In this document: piece by piece, positions 9,581 to 18,675 of the stretch
How the letters are laid out: each line of letters opens with the position of its first letter
Numbering within the stretch: position 1 is the first letter of the stretch
Assembly (NCBI GenBank): GCA_016196035.1
Contig: JACPYM010000090.1
Span: forward strand, 53,170 to 117,169
Origin: Acidobacteriota bacterium
GTDB lineage: Bacteria; Acidobacteriota; Blastocatellia; RBC074
Length of the DNA: 64,000 bases
Direction of reading: 5' to 3'
Position numbers and translations under genes: made by a program
The notes under the pieces: model-generated
Databases searched by the model: none
Told to the model about the DNA's origin: nothing
What the model saw: only the letters and a program-made list of their open reading frames with translations

Positions 9581-12500
9581 ATGAAACAGCAGCACAGCAT
9601 TCTGATGACACTCTTCTTGGCAGCCGCGCTGGCATTGGTCTTAACGCCGGGCGCTTCCATATCAGCACAGCAAAGTGGGGCCGCTCCCGCCAAGGCCGAA
9701 GGCGGCAAACGCCCCATCGAAATGAAAGACATTCTGGCGTGGAAGCGGCTGGGCACGGCCACGGTTTCCAACGACGGCAAGTATTTCGCCTACAAGTTGA
9801 CGCCGACCGAGGGCGATGGCGAAGCCGTGTTGCGTCGCGTGGCCGATGACAAAGAGTGGCGCTTCGCCATCGGCGAATCGGCTGGATTCGGTGGCGGTGG
9901 CGGTGGCGGCGCGTTTGGCGAGGGGCCGGTGGCGCGTGAATTGGCGTTTTCGGAAGATGGCAACTGGTTCGCTTTCACGGTCTATCCCGGCGCCAAAGAG
10001 GCCAAGCGATTGAAGCGCGAGCGCAAACCGTTGCAAAACAAAATCACGCTCGTCGAATTGGCGACTGAAAAGAAAACCGAGTTTGAGAAGATCAGACGTT
10101 TTGCCTTTTCGGCGGAGAACGCCGCGTGGATCGCGCTGCATCGTTACGGCGCTGAGGCCGCGCCGGCTGGACCAACAGTAGCGACGGGGCCGCCGTCTGG
10201 TGCGCCTGCGGGCGGCGGCGCGGCTGCGCCCGAACGCGCGACGGGTTCGGATTTGATCCTGCACGAACTGGCGACGGGCAATGAACTCAACGTCGGCAAC
10301 GTCGCCGATTTCGCCTTCAACAAAAAGGGCGACTGGCTGGCGTGGACGATTGATGCGACTGACAAGGTTGGCAACGGCATTCAAGTGCGCAATATGAGCA
10401 ATGGCGCAGTCTTGCCGCTCGATAGCGACAAGGCCGTCTATCGCGGCTTGAACTGGACGGAGAAGGGTGAGGCGCTGGCTGCGGTGAAAGGCGTCGAGGA
10501 CAAAGGCTTCGAGGATAAGCTTTACAGCTTGGTCGCGGTTACGTTCAGCAGCGGCACGCCGCAAAAGACTGTGTACGATCCGCGCCAGGACAAAGATTTC
10601 CCTGCCGGGCTTTCGGTCAGCCCGAATCGTTCGCCAGCCTGGACGGACGATCTGAGCGCCGTGCTTTTCGGTATTCAGGAAGTGAAACGCAAGAAGCCAG
10701 GACGCGAGGGCGAAGCGAAAGCGCCCGAAACAGTAGCTGTTACTGCGGCTGCTCCGCCTGCCGGGATGCGTCCACCACAGGACGAAACCGAAAAACCTGA
10801 TCTGGTGTTGTGGCATTGGCAGGACAAACGTTTGCAAGCCCAGCAGCAGGTCGAAGAGCCGCGCGACAAGAATTTCAGCTACCTGGCAATTTACCGCGTA
10901 GCCGAAAAGAAATTCATGCGTCTGGCCGATGAGATGGTGCGCAATGTGAACGCCGCGCCCAAACAGCAATGGGCGATTGGTTCCGACACACGCGAATACG
11001 AATTGATGAGCAACCTGGATGGCCGCCGCTATCAGGATGTTTATGTGATTGATCTGAAAACCGGCGCGCGCAAGCTGGCGTTGAAAAAGGCGCGCAACGT
11101 GTTTGGCCCTTCAACTGATGGCACGCAGTTGCTCTACCACGAAGACGGCCATTTTATGACCTACGATCTGGCGACCGGCCAGACGCAAAACCTGACGGCC
11201 AAAGTGCCTGCCGTGTTCTGGAACGAAGAGGATGATCACAACGTCGTCAAACCGCCGACGTTTCCTTTAGGCTGGACGAAAGACAGCAAGGCCGTGTTGC
11301 TGACCGATGGCTGGGACATTTGGCAGGTGCCCACACGGAGTGGCGGACAAGCCGTCAATCTGACCGTCAACGGCAAGCGTGACAAGATTCGCTATCAAAC
11401 GCGCTTCCGCTTAGACCCTGAAGAGAAGGGGATTGATCTGGCGCAGCCGCTGTACGTGCGTGCTTACGGCGAATGGACGAAGAAGATGGGCATCGCACGC
11501 ATCGAACCAGGCAAACCCGGCGCGAAACCGTTGATGTGGGACGATGCTGCGTATGGCACGCTGGTCAAAGCCAAAACGGCGGATGCCTATTTCTTTACGC
11601 GCGAGACGCCGACGGATTTCCCTGACTATTTCGTGGCTGACGCTTCGTTGGGTAATGCACACAAGCTGACCACTGCGAATCCGCAGCAGAAAGATTTCTT
11701 GTGGTCGGCGGGCGCCAAGCTGATTGAGTACACCAGCGCGAAGGGCGACAAGCTGCAAGGCTCATTATTCCTGCCCGCGAATTACCAGCCGGGCAAGAGC
11801 TATCCGACGATTGTTTATATCTATGAAAAGCTTTCGCAAGGGCAAAACACGTACACCGCGCCGACGGCGAACGGCTTTAACAAAGCGGTTTACACCAGCA
11901 ACGGCTACGCGGTGTTGATGCCGGACATTACCTACAAGATCAACGATCCGGGCATGTCTGCCGTCTGGTGCATTTTGCCCGCCTTGCAGGCGGCGATTGC
12001 GACCGGGGTGGTGGACAAGGACAACGTGGCGCTGCACGGTCATTCATGGGGCGGCTATCAAACAGCGTTTATGGTGACGCAGACCAACGCCTTCAAAGCG
12101 GCCATCGCGGGCGCGCCGCTGACTGATATGATCTCAATGTACAACCTGATCTATTGGAATTCGGGCGGCGGCAACATGGCCATTTTTGAAAGCAGCCAGG
12201 GACGCTTCACTTCAAGCCCGGTGGACAACGTCGAAGCCTACATTCGCAACTCGCCGGTCTTTCACGCCAAGAACGTCAAGACGCCGCTGATGATCTTGCA
12301 TAACGACAAAGACGGCGCAGTGGATTTCACGCAAGGCATCGAATACTTCAACCAACTGCGGCGGCTACAAAAGCCCGTCGTGATGTTGCAATACAAAGGC
12401 GAGAACCACGGCCTGCGTGTGCCGGCGAACATGAAGGACTACACCGTGCGCATGCGCGAATTCCTGGATCACCACTTGATGGGCAAACCCGCGCCGCAAT

Positions 12501-12610
12501 GGTTGCTGGACGGCGTGCCGCATCTCAAGTTGAAAGATCACCTGGAAGAGCGCACCAAAGATAAAGGTGACCCAGTGGTTGGGCCGTTGGATGAAGTGGT
12601 GAAGAAATAA
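9581..12610 (+). CDS. Secreted S9 (prolyl oligopeptidase) family peptidase
   Basis: The ATG at 9581 sits 8 bases after AGGAGG (9567-9572) and gives 1009 aa with a signal peptide (MTLFLAAALALVLTPGASISA). The long N-terminal part is a WD40/PD40-like propeller interrupted by low-complexity loops: a poly-Gly run near residues 106-113, an Ala/Pro/Gly-rich loop near 193-215 and another near 375-405. The C-terminal alpha/beta-hydrolase domain has GHSWGGYQ (nucleophile Ser, about 12042-12065), Asp in NDKDGAVD and His in GENHGLR, the S9 triad. It is likely a periplasmic or secreted exo- or oligopeptidase. It sits inside the pectin region but has no obvious link to it. Inverted repeats flank it on both sides. 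Confidence 0.88.
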   Translation: MKQQHSILMTLFLAAALALVLTPGASISAQQSGAAPAKAEGGKRPIEMKDILAWKRLGTATVSNDGKYFAYKLTPTEGDGEAVLRRVADDKEWRFAIGESAGFGGGGGGGAFGEGPVARELAFSEDGNWFAFTVYPGAKEAKRLKRERKPLQNKITLVELATEKKTEFEKIRRFAFSAENAAWIALHRYGAEAAPAGPTVATGPPSGAPAGGGAAAPERATGSDLILHELATGNELNVGNVADFAFNKKGDWLAWTIDATDKVGNGIQVRNMSNGAVLPLDSDKAVYRGLNWTEKGEALAAVKGVEDKGFEDKLYSLVAVTFSSGTPQKTVYDPRQDKDFPAGLSVSPNRSPAWTDDLSAVLFGIQEVKRKKPGREGEAKAPETVAVTAAAPPAGMRPPQDETEKPDLVLWHWQDKRLQAQQQVEEPRDKNFSYLAIYRVAEKKFMRLADEMVRNVNAAPKQQWAIGSDTREYELMSNLDGRRYQDVYVIDLKTGARKLALKKARNVFGPSTDGTQLLYHEDGHFMTYDLATGQTQNLTAKVPAVFWNEEDDHNVVKPPTFPLGWTKDSKAVLLTDGWDIWQVPTRSGGQAVNLTVNGKRDKIRYQTRFRLDPEEKGIDLAQPLYVRAYGEWTKKMGIARIEPGKPGAKPLMWDDAAYGTLVKAKTADAYFFTRETPTDFPDYFVADASLGNAHKLTTANPQQKDFLWSAGAKLIEYTSAKGDKLQGSLFLPANYQPGKSYPTIVYIYEKLSQGQNTYTAPTANGFNKAVYTSNGYAVLMPDITYKINDPGMSAVWCILPALQAAIATGVVDKDNVALHGHSWGGYQTAFMVTQTNAFKAAIAGAPLTDMISMYNLIYWNSGGGNMAIFESSQGRFTSSPVDNVEAYIRNSPVFHAKNVKTPLMILHNDKDGAVDFTQGIEYFNQLRRLQKPVVMLQYKGENHGLRVPANMKDYTVRMREFLDHHLMGKPAPQWLLDGVPHLKLKDHLEERTKDKGDPVVGPLDEVVKK

Positions 12611-12627
12611 TCGTCTGAATGCGCAAG

Positions 12628-12767
12628 CCCTGGGAGCGCAGGCATCCTTGCCTGCTGTAAAGATGTCGCGTAGCGTTCCGATTCCTAAGCGTCGTAATCG
12701 CGTAAACTGGAATAAGGAAGCTGCGCGGCTTCTTTTTTAGCAGGCAAGGATGCCTGCGTACCCAGGG
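12628..12767. repeat. Inverted repeat headed CCCTGGG, arms self-complementary
   Basis: Arms at 12628-12656 and 12739-12767 match at all but two positions. Each contains the small hairpin GCAGGCA-TCCT-TGCCTGC. The outer CCTGGGtaCGCA head is shared with the elements at 9349 and 47715. The 82-base centre contains no gene. Confidence 0.82.
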
Positions 12768-12854
12768 CGTGACAGCGCGCGATGGGCAAGCTATAGTGCA
12801 TTTGCCGCTGCCTTCTTTCAGCGGATTTCATCTCAACAATTCATTGGAGACTGC

Positions 12855-14108
12855 ATGCCGACGAGCTTTCACGAGCGGACTGCTTTGCAGGCTACGCTCG
12901 CTGATGCCTTTGACTTTGCGCAGAGGCAAGTCAAGGCGCTGCTGGAAAAATATCCGGCGGATTACTATCCGATGTATTCCGTCGCGGGCCAGTTCGGCCA
13001 AGACCGCAAACGTTGGACGCATTGGTGCGATGGGTTTTATCCGGGAATAATGTTTATCTTCGCCGAAGCGACCGGCGAGCGCTTTTGGCTGGACAAGGCT
13101 GTCGCGTTTAGCACGCCGCTGGAAGAGCGGCAATATGACCGCGCCGTGCATGATCTGGGCTTTCTGTTTTTCTCAACCTATCTGCGCTGGCTCAAACTGG
13201 GCGGGCCACGCGAACGCATCGAGCCGGTGTTGATTCAAGCGGGCCGAACGATGGCGATGCGCTTTATGGAACGCGGGCAATATCTGCGCTCGTTCGTCGA
13301 ACCGGCGTCGCTCTTCATAGACATCATGATGAATGTCGGGACGATCTTTCACGCGGGCTTGCAAACGGGCGATGCGCATTTGCTGGATGTGGCGCACCGG
13401 CATTGTTTGACGACGCGGCGCACACTGGTGCGGGGCGATGGTTCGACCGCGCATGAGGCGCTATTCGAGCCGGAATCCGGCGAATGCCTGCGCCAGTCCA
13501 CACACCAAGGCTATCGCGGCGATTCGTGCTGGAGCCGTGGCTTGGCTTGGTCGCTCTATGGCTTCACGCGTTCGCACCAACAGACCGGGCGCGCGGAGTA
13601 TCTGGAAACCGCGCAGTTAAACGCCGATTACTATTTGGAAAACACCCCGGCAGATGGCGTGACGCCGTGGGATTACGATGCGCCGGACGCTGGGCCGCTG
13701 GCGCGCACACAAGTGGACACCTCGGCTTGTGCGATTGCGGCGTCAGGCTTGCTGGATTTGGCCGAGGTCGCGCCGGATCGCACCAAGGCGCGGGCCTATC
13801 GGGATTTTGCGTTGACGTCATTGCAAACGCTGGCGCAAAAATATCTGGGCCGGTTGACGCCGGGTTTTGAAGGCATCTTGAACGGCGGCGTTTATCACAT
13901 ACACAAAAACCTGGGCGTGCATGAAGCCGTGCTGTTTGGCGAATACTTTTTTGTCGAGGCGCTCGACAAGGCGCTGAAATCCTTGAGCAAAGCCGCGACG
14001 CCTGCGCACGTTACGCCGTATCCTGAAACCTCGCTGCCCGCTTGGGCGCGCACTTGGGCGGATGGGCCGACGGAAGAAGAAATGCCTGCGCCCGAAGCAA
14101 GGGGATAA
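12855..14108 (+). CDS. GH88 unsaturated uronyl hydrolase
   Basis: The ATG at 12855 follows TTGGAGA; the in-frame sequence upstream lies in repeat DNA. The 417 aa protein has the GH88 alpha/alpha-barrel signatures: [10 protein letters not shown] near 57, HDLGFLFF near 98 (Asp in the position of the family's catalytic Asp) and [11 protein letters not shown] near 227. Size fits the family (about 370-430 aa). GH88 enzymes hydrate the 4,5-unsaturated uronic acid left by polysaccharide lyases, so this gene would process the products of the PL1 and PL10 lyases upstream. No signal peptide is evident, so it probably acts in the cytoplasm on imported oligomers. GH105-type rhamnogalacturonyl activity cannot be excluded. 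Confidence 0.85.
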   Translation: MPTSFHERTALQATLADAFDFAQRQVKALLEKYPADYYPMYSVAGQFGQDRKRWTHWCDGFYPGIMFIFAEATGERFWLDKAVAFSTPLEERQYDRAVHDLGFLFFSTYLRWLKLGGPRERIEPVLIQAGRTMAMRFMERGQYLRSFVEPASLFIDIMMNVGTIFHAGLQTGDAHLLDVAHRHCLTTRRTLVRGDGSTAHEALFEPESGECLRQSTHQGYRGDSCWSRGLAWSLYGFTRSHQQTGRAEYLETAQLNADYYLENTPADGVTPWDYDAPDAGPLARTQVDTSACAIAASGLLDLAEVAPDRTKARAYRDFALTSLQTLAQKYLGRLTPGFEGILNGGVYHIHKNLGVHEAVLFGEYFFVEALDKALKSLSKAATPAHVTPYPETSLPAWARTWADGPTEEEMPAPEARG

Positions 14109-14110
14109 AC

Positions 14111-14176
14111 GTTCAGAGTTCACGCTTCAGCGTGTTTGCTGGCCGCCACTCACACGCTGAAGCGTGAACTCTGAAC
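14111..14176. terminator. Strong hairpin after GH88 gene
   Basis: Perfect 25-bp arms (14111-14135 and 14152-14176) around a 16-base loop, then TTCTTTC. Each arm also contains a mini-hairpin (CACGCT-TC-AGCGTG). It could be an intrinsic terminator or a member of the double-palindrome repeat class. Confidence 0.65.
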
Positions 14177-14287
14177 TTCTTTCACCGAAAATATACAGGA
14201 AGAAGGATTTTGCTACAGATGAACGTGGCTTGACGCGGATCAGCGTGCCCTCGCGTTGAGATGCGGCGAGCTATTCTCGGAGTTTGA

Positions 14288-15073
14288 ATGACAGACAGAC
14301 CGGTTTCATTGGTGACGGGCGCGGGGCGCGGCATCGGACGCGGCATCGCTGTTGAACTCGCCAAGCTGGGGCACGCGGTGGCGATCAATTACGCGGGCAA
14401 TGCCAGCGCGGCGGAGGAGTGCTTGCAACTGGTGCGGGCGGCGGGTGGCGTTGGCCTCACGGTGCGCGCCGATGTCGCTTCAACTGAAGACCGGGCGCGG
14501 CTGGTGCAAACGGTGCTGGCGGCGTATGGCCGCATTGATTTGCTGGTGAACAATGCGGGCGTTGCGCCGGACGTGCGGGCTGACATTCTGGATGCGGGCG
14601 AGGCGTCGTTTGACCGGCTCATCAACATCAACCTGAAAGGGCCGTATTTCCTGACGCAACTCGTCGCGCGGCAAATGATCGAACAGGTCAAAGGCGGCGC
14701 TCTTACTTCTTCCGGCTTGCCGCGCATCGTGACGATTACGTCGGTGTCGGCGTACACGGCGTCGGTCAATCGCGGCGATTATTGCGTGGCCAAGGCGGGG
14801 CTGGCGATGATGACGGCGCTCTATGCGGCGCGGCTGGCGGAATACGGCATCAATGTTTATGAAGTGCGGCCCGGTGTGATTGCCACCGCGATGACGGCGG
14901 GCGTGAAAGAAAAATACGATGGCTTAATTGCACAAGGGGCTTGGCCGTTGCGCCGTTGGGGGCAGCCCGAAGACATCGGACGGGCGGTGGCGGCTATCGC
15001 GCGGGGCGATTTGCCTTATTCGACCGGCGAAGTGCTTAATGTGGATGGGGGATTCCATTTGCGGACGTTATGA
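14288..15073 (+). CDS. SDR-family oxidoreductase (FabG-like)
   Basis: 261 aa, a typical classical short-chain dehydrogenase. The cofactor motif TGAGRGIG lies near residue 10, NNAG near 89, and the catalytic Tyr165-x3-Lys169 in YCVAK, with Ser upstream in ITSVSAY. The C-terminal [10 protein letters not shown] is standard for FabG-like enzymes. Placed after the GH88 gene it may reduce or oxidise a uronate-derived intermediate, as KduD-type SDRs do in pectin catabolism. That is inferred from position only; names such as 3-oxoacyl-ACP reductase would be given on similarity alone. No strong Shine-Dalgarno sequence is seen. Confidence 0.85.
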   Translation: MTDRPVSLVTGAGRGIGRGIAVELAKLGHAVAINYAGNASAAEECLQLVRAAGGVGLTVRADVASTEDRARLVQTVLAAYGRIDLLVNNAGVAPDVRADILDAGEASFDRLININLKGPYFLTQLVARQMIEQVKGGALTSSGLPRIVTITSVSAYTASVNRGDYCVAKAGLAMMTALYAARLAEYGINVYEVRPGVIATAMTAGVKEKYDGLIAQGAWPLRRWGQPEDIGRAVAAIARGDLPYSTGEVLNVDGGFHLRTL

Positions 15074-15178
15074 GCGTTTGCCAGGGGCAGGCGCAAATTG
15101 TGTAACTCCCGCTTTGGCGCGAGCGTCTACCAAACCGGAATCAAAATTGACAAACTGCAAATTGGAGGAATCCGCAGA

Positions 15179-17032
15179 ATGAAGTTCAAGCTGGGAAATT
15201 TTAAGGGGTTGTTGCTTACGGTTGGCGTTTTGGCGGTAGCGGGTGCCGGGCTGGGCTATTTTTATTATGGCCGGAAGGCGACGGCGGAAGAGTACATCAC
15301 CACCAAGATCGAGCGCGGCAATGTGCGCAATACGGTGAGCGCTACCGGGGCCTTGCAAGCCGTGACGACTGTTCAGGTGGGCAGCCAGGTTTCGGGCAAT
15401 ATCAAGGCGCTCAACGTGGATTTCAATTCGACCGTGCACAAAGGACAGATCGTGGCGCAACTCGATCCTTCGATCTTTCAGGCACAAGTGGCGCAAGCGC
15501 GCGCCAATCTCGAATCGGCCCGCGCGAATCTGGCCGATGCGCAAGCCAAGTTGGTTTCCGCCCAAGTGGCCATTGAAAGTCAGCGTGCCAATGTGGGCAG
15601 CGCCAACGCCAATCTCGAAGCCTTAAAGGCGGCGCGTGATGACGCCAAGAGCGCCTTACAACGGCAGGAAGGACTCGCCGCTGCCGGTATCATCAATCAG
15701 CGCGATCTGGACATCGCCCGCACGATGGTGCAATCCGCCGAAGCCCGTTACAACCAAGCCGTCTCGCAAGTGGCGCAGGCGCGCGCGACGGAACAGCAAG
15801 CGACGCGCTCCGGCATTGCGCAGGCGGAAGCCAGCGTCAAACAGGCGCAAGCGCAGGTGCAACAGTCCGAGGCTTCGTTGCGCTTGGCCGAAGTCAATCT
15901 GAGCCACACGACGATCGCTTCGCCGATTGACGGGGTGGTTGTTTCGCGCAACGTGGACGTGGGCCAGACCGTGGCGGCCAGTTTGTCGGCGCCGACGCTG
16001 TTTACCATCGCCAACGATCTGACCCAGATGCAAGTCATCGCCAACATTGACCAGGCCGACATTGGCGTCATCAATTCCGCCAACAAGATTGGCTTTACCG
16101 TAGACGCCTTTCCCGGCCAAACCTTCAACGGGACGATCAGCCAAATCCGGCTCAATCCGGTCAACACGCAAAACGTGGTCACGTATAACGTCGTGATTGA
16201 CGTGTCGAATCCCGAACTCAAACTCAAACCCGGCATGACGGCGAACCTGACGATCACCATCGCGGAACGGCAAAACGTGCTGAAAGTGCCTAACGCCGCT
16301 TTACGCTTCCGGCCTGCCGATATGACGCCGGAAAAGATGCGCGAATTGTTTGGTGGCGGGCATGAGGGCGGCGGCGCTGGTGGCGGCGCTAACGCTAACG
16401 CGGGGAAGCCCGCCGAAGCGCCTGCGGGTCAAGCCAAGCCCGGCGAGAAACCGGCGGCCAAGCCTGAGGGCGGCCAAGCTGGCGCAGGCGCGCAACGCGG
16501 CGAAGGCCGTTCGGGCGAACGTGGTGGCGGTGCTGCTGCCGGAGCGGGGCCAAACCAAAACGCTGCTGCCAGAGAAGGTGGTGAAGGGAAACGTGGCGAA
16601 GGGCAACGTGGCGGCGGCGCAAACGCTGGCGGTAATGCGAACGCTGGTGGTAATGCGAACGGTGGCGGCGGCGCGCGCAATGCCGGTGGGCCAGGCACAC
16701 CGGGGGCCAATGCCGGTAGCCCTGGTTCAGGCGGCGCCGGTTTTGGCGGCATGCAGACGGCTGCCGTAGTGTCAGGTCAACGCCGTATCGTTTGGGTGCT
16801 GGGGCCGGATGGCAAACCGCAACCGCGCCGCATCCGGCTGGGCATTACGGATGGCGCGAGCACTGAGGTGACCGAAGGGGATTTGAAAGAAGGCGAGGCC
16901 GTGATCACCGCGCAAAATAGCGCCAATACCAACCGCGCTAATCCCACCAGCAGCCGTCCGCCCGGCTTTGGCGGTGGAATGGGTGGCCCCGGCATGGGCG
17001 GCGGCGGCGGCGGCGGCGGACGCCCGCGCTAA
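15179..17032 (+). CDS. MacA-like periplasmic adaptor (HlyD/RND-MFP family) with Gly/Ala/Asn-rich insert
   Basis: The ATG at 15179 follows GGAGGA and gives 617 aa. An N-terminal membrane anchor (GLLLTVGVLAVAGAGLGYF) is followed by a biotinyl-lipoyl-like half (VSGNIKALNVDFNSTVHKGQ), a long coiled-coil hairpin (about 100-250, Ala/Gln/Glu-rich), the second lipoyl half (TIASPIDGVVVSRNVDVGQTV) and a beta-barrel. Between the barrel and the last domain lies a low-complexity Gly/Ala/Asn/Pro segment of about 135 residues (16350-16755) that normal adaptors lack. The final domain (RRIVWVLGPDGKPQPRRIRLG) is membrane-proximal. It would link the ATPase and permease encoded at 17844-19899 to an outer-membrane channel, exporting peptides, lipids or drugs. 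Confidence 0.87.
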   Translation: MKFKLGNFKGLLLTVGVLAVAGAGLGYFYYGRKATAEEYITTKIERGNVRNTVSATGALQAVTTVQVGSQVSGNIKALNVDFNSTVHKGQIVAQLDPSIFQAQVAQARANLESARANLADAQAKLVSAQVAIESQRANVGSANANLEALKAARDDAKSALQRQEGLAAAGIINQRDLDIARTMVQSAEARYNQAVSQVAQARATEQQATRSGIAQAEASVKQAQAQVQQSEASLRLAEVNLSHTTIASPIDGVVVSRNVDVGQTVAASLSAPTLFTIANDLTQMQVIANIDQADIGVINSANKIGFTVDAFPGQTFNGTISQIRLNPVNTQNVVTYNVVIDVSNPELKLKPGMTANLTITIAERQNVLKVPNAALRFRPADMTPEKMRELFGGGHEGGGAGGGANANAGKPAEAPAGQAKPGEKPAAKPEGGQAGAGAQRGEGRSGERGGGAAAGAGPNQNAAAREGGEGKRGEGQRGGGANAGGNANAGGNANGGGGARNAGGPGTPGANAGSPGSGGAGFGGMQTAAVVSGQRRIVWVLGPDGKPQPRRIRLGITDGASTEVTEGDLKEGEAVITAQNSANTNRANPTSSRPPGFGGGMGGPGMGGGGGGGGRPR

Positions 17033-17048
17033 GCAGTTCCTATCCGTG

Positions 17049-17091
17049 AACGGTAGTCAGTTGTGCAGACGATTGACTACCGTTTGTTTGT
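17049..17091 (+). terminator. Intrinsic terminator after MacA-like gene
   Basis: Stem AACGGTAGTCA (17049-17059) with TGACTACCGTT (17074-17084), followed by TGTTTGT. It starts 17 bases after the stop codon. Confidence 0.7.
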
Positions 17092-17293
17092 CACTGTCGA
17101 AAGACACCTAATACTCAGGCAGCTAAGTTTCCTGGCAGTTACAGCCTCATCTTGTAGTAACGACTTTAATCGTTCAAACCCGCAGGCGTAACGGATAAAT
17201 TCGTTACTACCGGTGAGTCACAAAATGCCCAAAAACTTCGTTGCCGGTGTAGTAACTACAAGAAAAACTAAATTTTCTGGCATTTACCTCTTC

Positions 17294-17484
17294 GCCGCAG
17301 AGCGGCGGTTGAATTTAGCCGTGGGTTTTCAACCCACGGACAGACAGCGCGCAATCAATTGCGCGTCGCGTCAGCGACGCTTGAAACACGCGACCATTCA
17401 AGCGTCGCTGACGCGACGCGGGTTTGTGGCGCGGATACCGTGGGTTGAAAACCCACGGCTAAATTCAACCGCCGCTAACGCGGC
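17294..17484. repeat. Nested double-palindrome inverted repeat (191 bp)
   Basis: The outer arms of about 46 bp are nearly identical. They contain CCGTGGGTT-TTC-AACCCACGG at left and the same hairpin with loop GAA at right. A second inner pair, GCGTCGC-GTCA-GCGACGC and GCGTCGC-TGAC-GCGACGC, lies between them. Each arm can therefore fold alone, or the whole can fold as one long stem. Confidence 0.85.
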
Positions 17485-17612
17485 AAAAACAATCTTCAAA
17501 ACACGAGATAACTTAGTTTCTCGTGTAGTAACCACAGCGTAAACAAAGTTGCTTGGCTTTTTTCTGTCTATGCGTGATAACTAACGGACAGAAAAATGTG
17601 TGACAGAAAAAT

Positions 17613-17791
17613 TAGATCGGTTTTCACATCAGTATATGGGAAAAGCCGCGCAGCGCGACGGTACCGCGCGCGTGAGCAAGCGGCACGTCAAGCTTACGCC
17701 CTTGGCCGAATCGCACAGGCTTCGCTTGCTCACGCGCGCGGTACCGTCCCGGCACAACGCACTCCCGTAAACGCAATTGAAAACCGATCTA
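17613..17791. mobile_element. MITE-like element, copy 2 (179 bp)
   Basis: The cleanest copy. Its ends are TAGATCGGTTTTCA and the exact complement TGAAAACCGATCTA. The inner arms (CGGTACCGCGCGCGTGAGCA... and its complement) match the other copies. The TA at each edge could be a target duplication, as in IS630/Tc1-type elements. Confidence 0.75.
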
Positions 17792-17843
17792 GCTGCCGAA
17801 ACAGGCTAACAAACTTTATTTACAGACTACTAACTACTAACAA

Positions 17844-18653
17844 GTGAACAACGCGACTCTTACAGCAACTGCCGATCAAACGGCTCCCTCGGGTTCGGTG
17901 CGGCCTGTCATCGAACTGGATCACATTCACAAGGTCTATAAAATGGGCGATGTCGAAGTGCATGCTTTACGCGGGGTTTCTTTAACCGTGGGCCACGGCG
18001 AATTCGTCGCCATCATGGGCGCTTCGGGTTCGGGCAAATCCACGATGATGAACATCATCGGTTGCTTGGATCAGCCGACCAAGGGCAAATACATTCTCGA
18101 TGGGCAGGATGTTTCGCGCATGTCGAAAGACGACCGCGCCGACATTCGCAATGGCAAAATCGGCTTCGTGTTTCAAGGCTTCAATCTGCTCTCGCGGACT
18201 TCAGCGCTGGAGAACGTCGAATTGCCGATGCTTTACGCGGGTCTTTCCACGGCTGAGCGGCACAGCCGCGCGCAAGCGGCGCTCAAGGCCGTCGGTTTGG
18301 CCGGACGTGAACAAAATCATCCGAACCAGCTTTCTGGGGGACAGCAACAGCGTGTGGCGATTGCGCGGTCACTGGTGAACCGCCCGACGATTATTCTGGC
18401 TGACGAACCGACAGGGGCGCTCGATTCGCGCACCTCGGTCGAAGTCATGGGCATTTTTCAGCAGTTGAATCGTGAACAGGGCATCACGCTGGTGCTGGTC
18501 ACGCACGAACACGACATCGCCGAATATGCCAAGCGTGTGATCATTTTCAAAGATGGCAAGGTCAGCCGCGATTACGCTGTGGCTGACCAGCGCGATGCGG
18601 CTGAAGAATTGAAGCTGTTGCCCGAGATTATTGAAGACGATGATGACGATTGA
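17844..18653 (+). CDS. MacB/LolD-type ABC transporter ATPase
   Basis: 269 aa starting at a GTG; no ATG lies upstream of the conserved domain and no clear Shine-Dalgarno sequence is seen. Walker [11 protein letters not shown]-loop VFQGFNLL, signature [13 protein letters not shown], Walker [12 protein letters not shown] and switch His in LVTHEHD are all present. The LSGGQQQR form and the TGALD D-loop are typical of the MacB/LolD/FtsE branch. The C-terminus is an acidic tail ending in five Asp. It powers the permease 22 bases downstream and works with the adaptor at 15179-17032. The exported substrate is unknown. Confidence 0.9.
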   Translation: MNNATLTATADQTAPSGSVRPVIELDHIHKVYKMGDVEVHALRGVSLTVGHGEFVAIMGASGSGKSTMMNIIGCLDQPTKGKYILDGQDVSRMSKDDRADIRNGKIGFVFQGFNLLSRTSALENVELPMLYAGLSTAERHSRAQAALKAVGLAGREQNHPNQLSGGQQQRVAIARSLVNRPTIILADEPTGALDSRTSVEVMGIFQQLNREQGITLVLVTHEHDIAEYAKRVIIFKDGKVSRDYAVADQRDAAEELKLLPEIIEDDDDD

Positions 18654-18675
18654 GATTTTCCAAAGGGTTTGAGCT

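Larger units (their letters stand above)
17033..17843. other. 811-base non-coding gap rich in inverted repeats
   Basis: It separates the adaptor from its ATPase and permease. It holds a terminator (17049-17091), a nested inverted repeat (17294-17484) and a MITE-like element (17613-17791). The open frame at 17213-17542 runs through the nested repeat and is not a gene. Because of the gap the ATPase gene probably has its own promoter, although none could be placed. Confidence 0.7.

Noticed and set aside
17213..17542. 109-codon frame in the adaptor-ATPase gap
   Set aside because: It is made of the arms of the nested inverted repeat 17294-17484.
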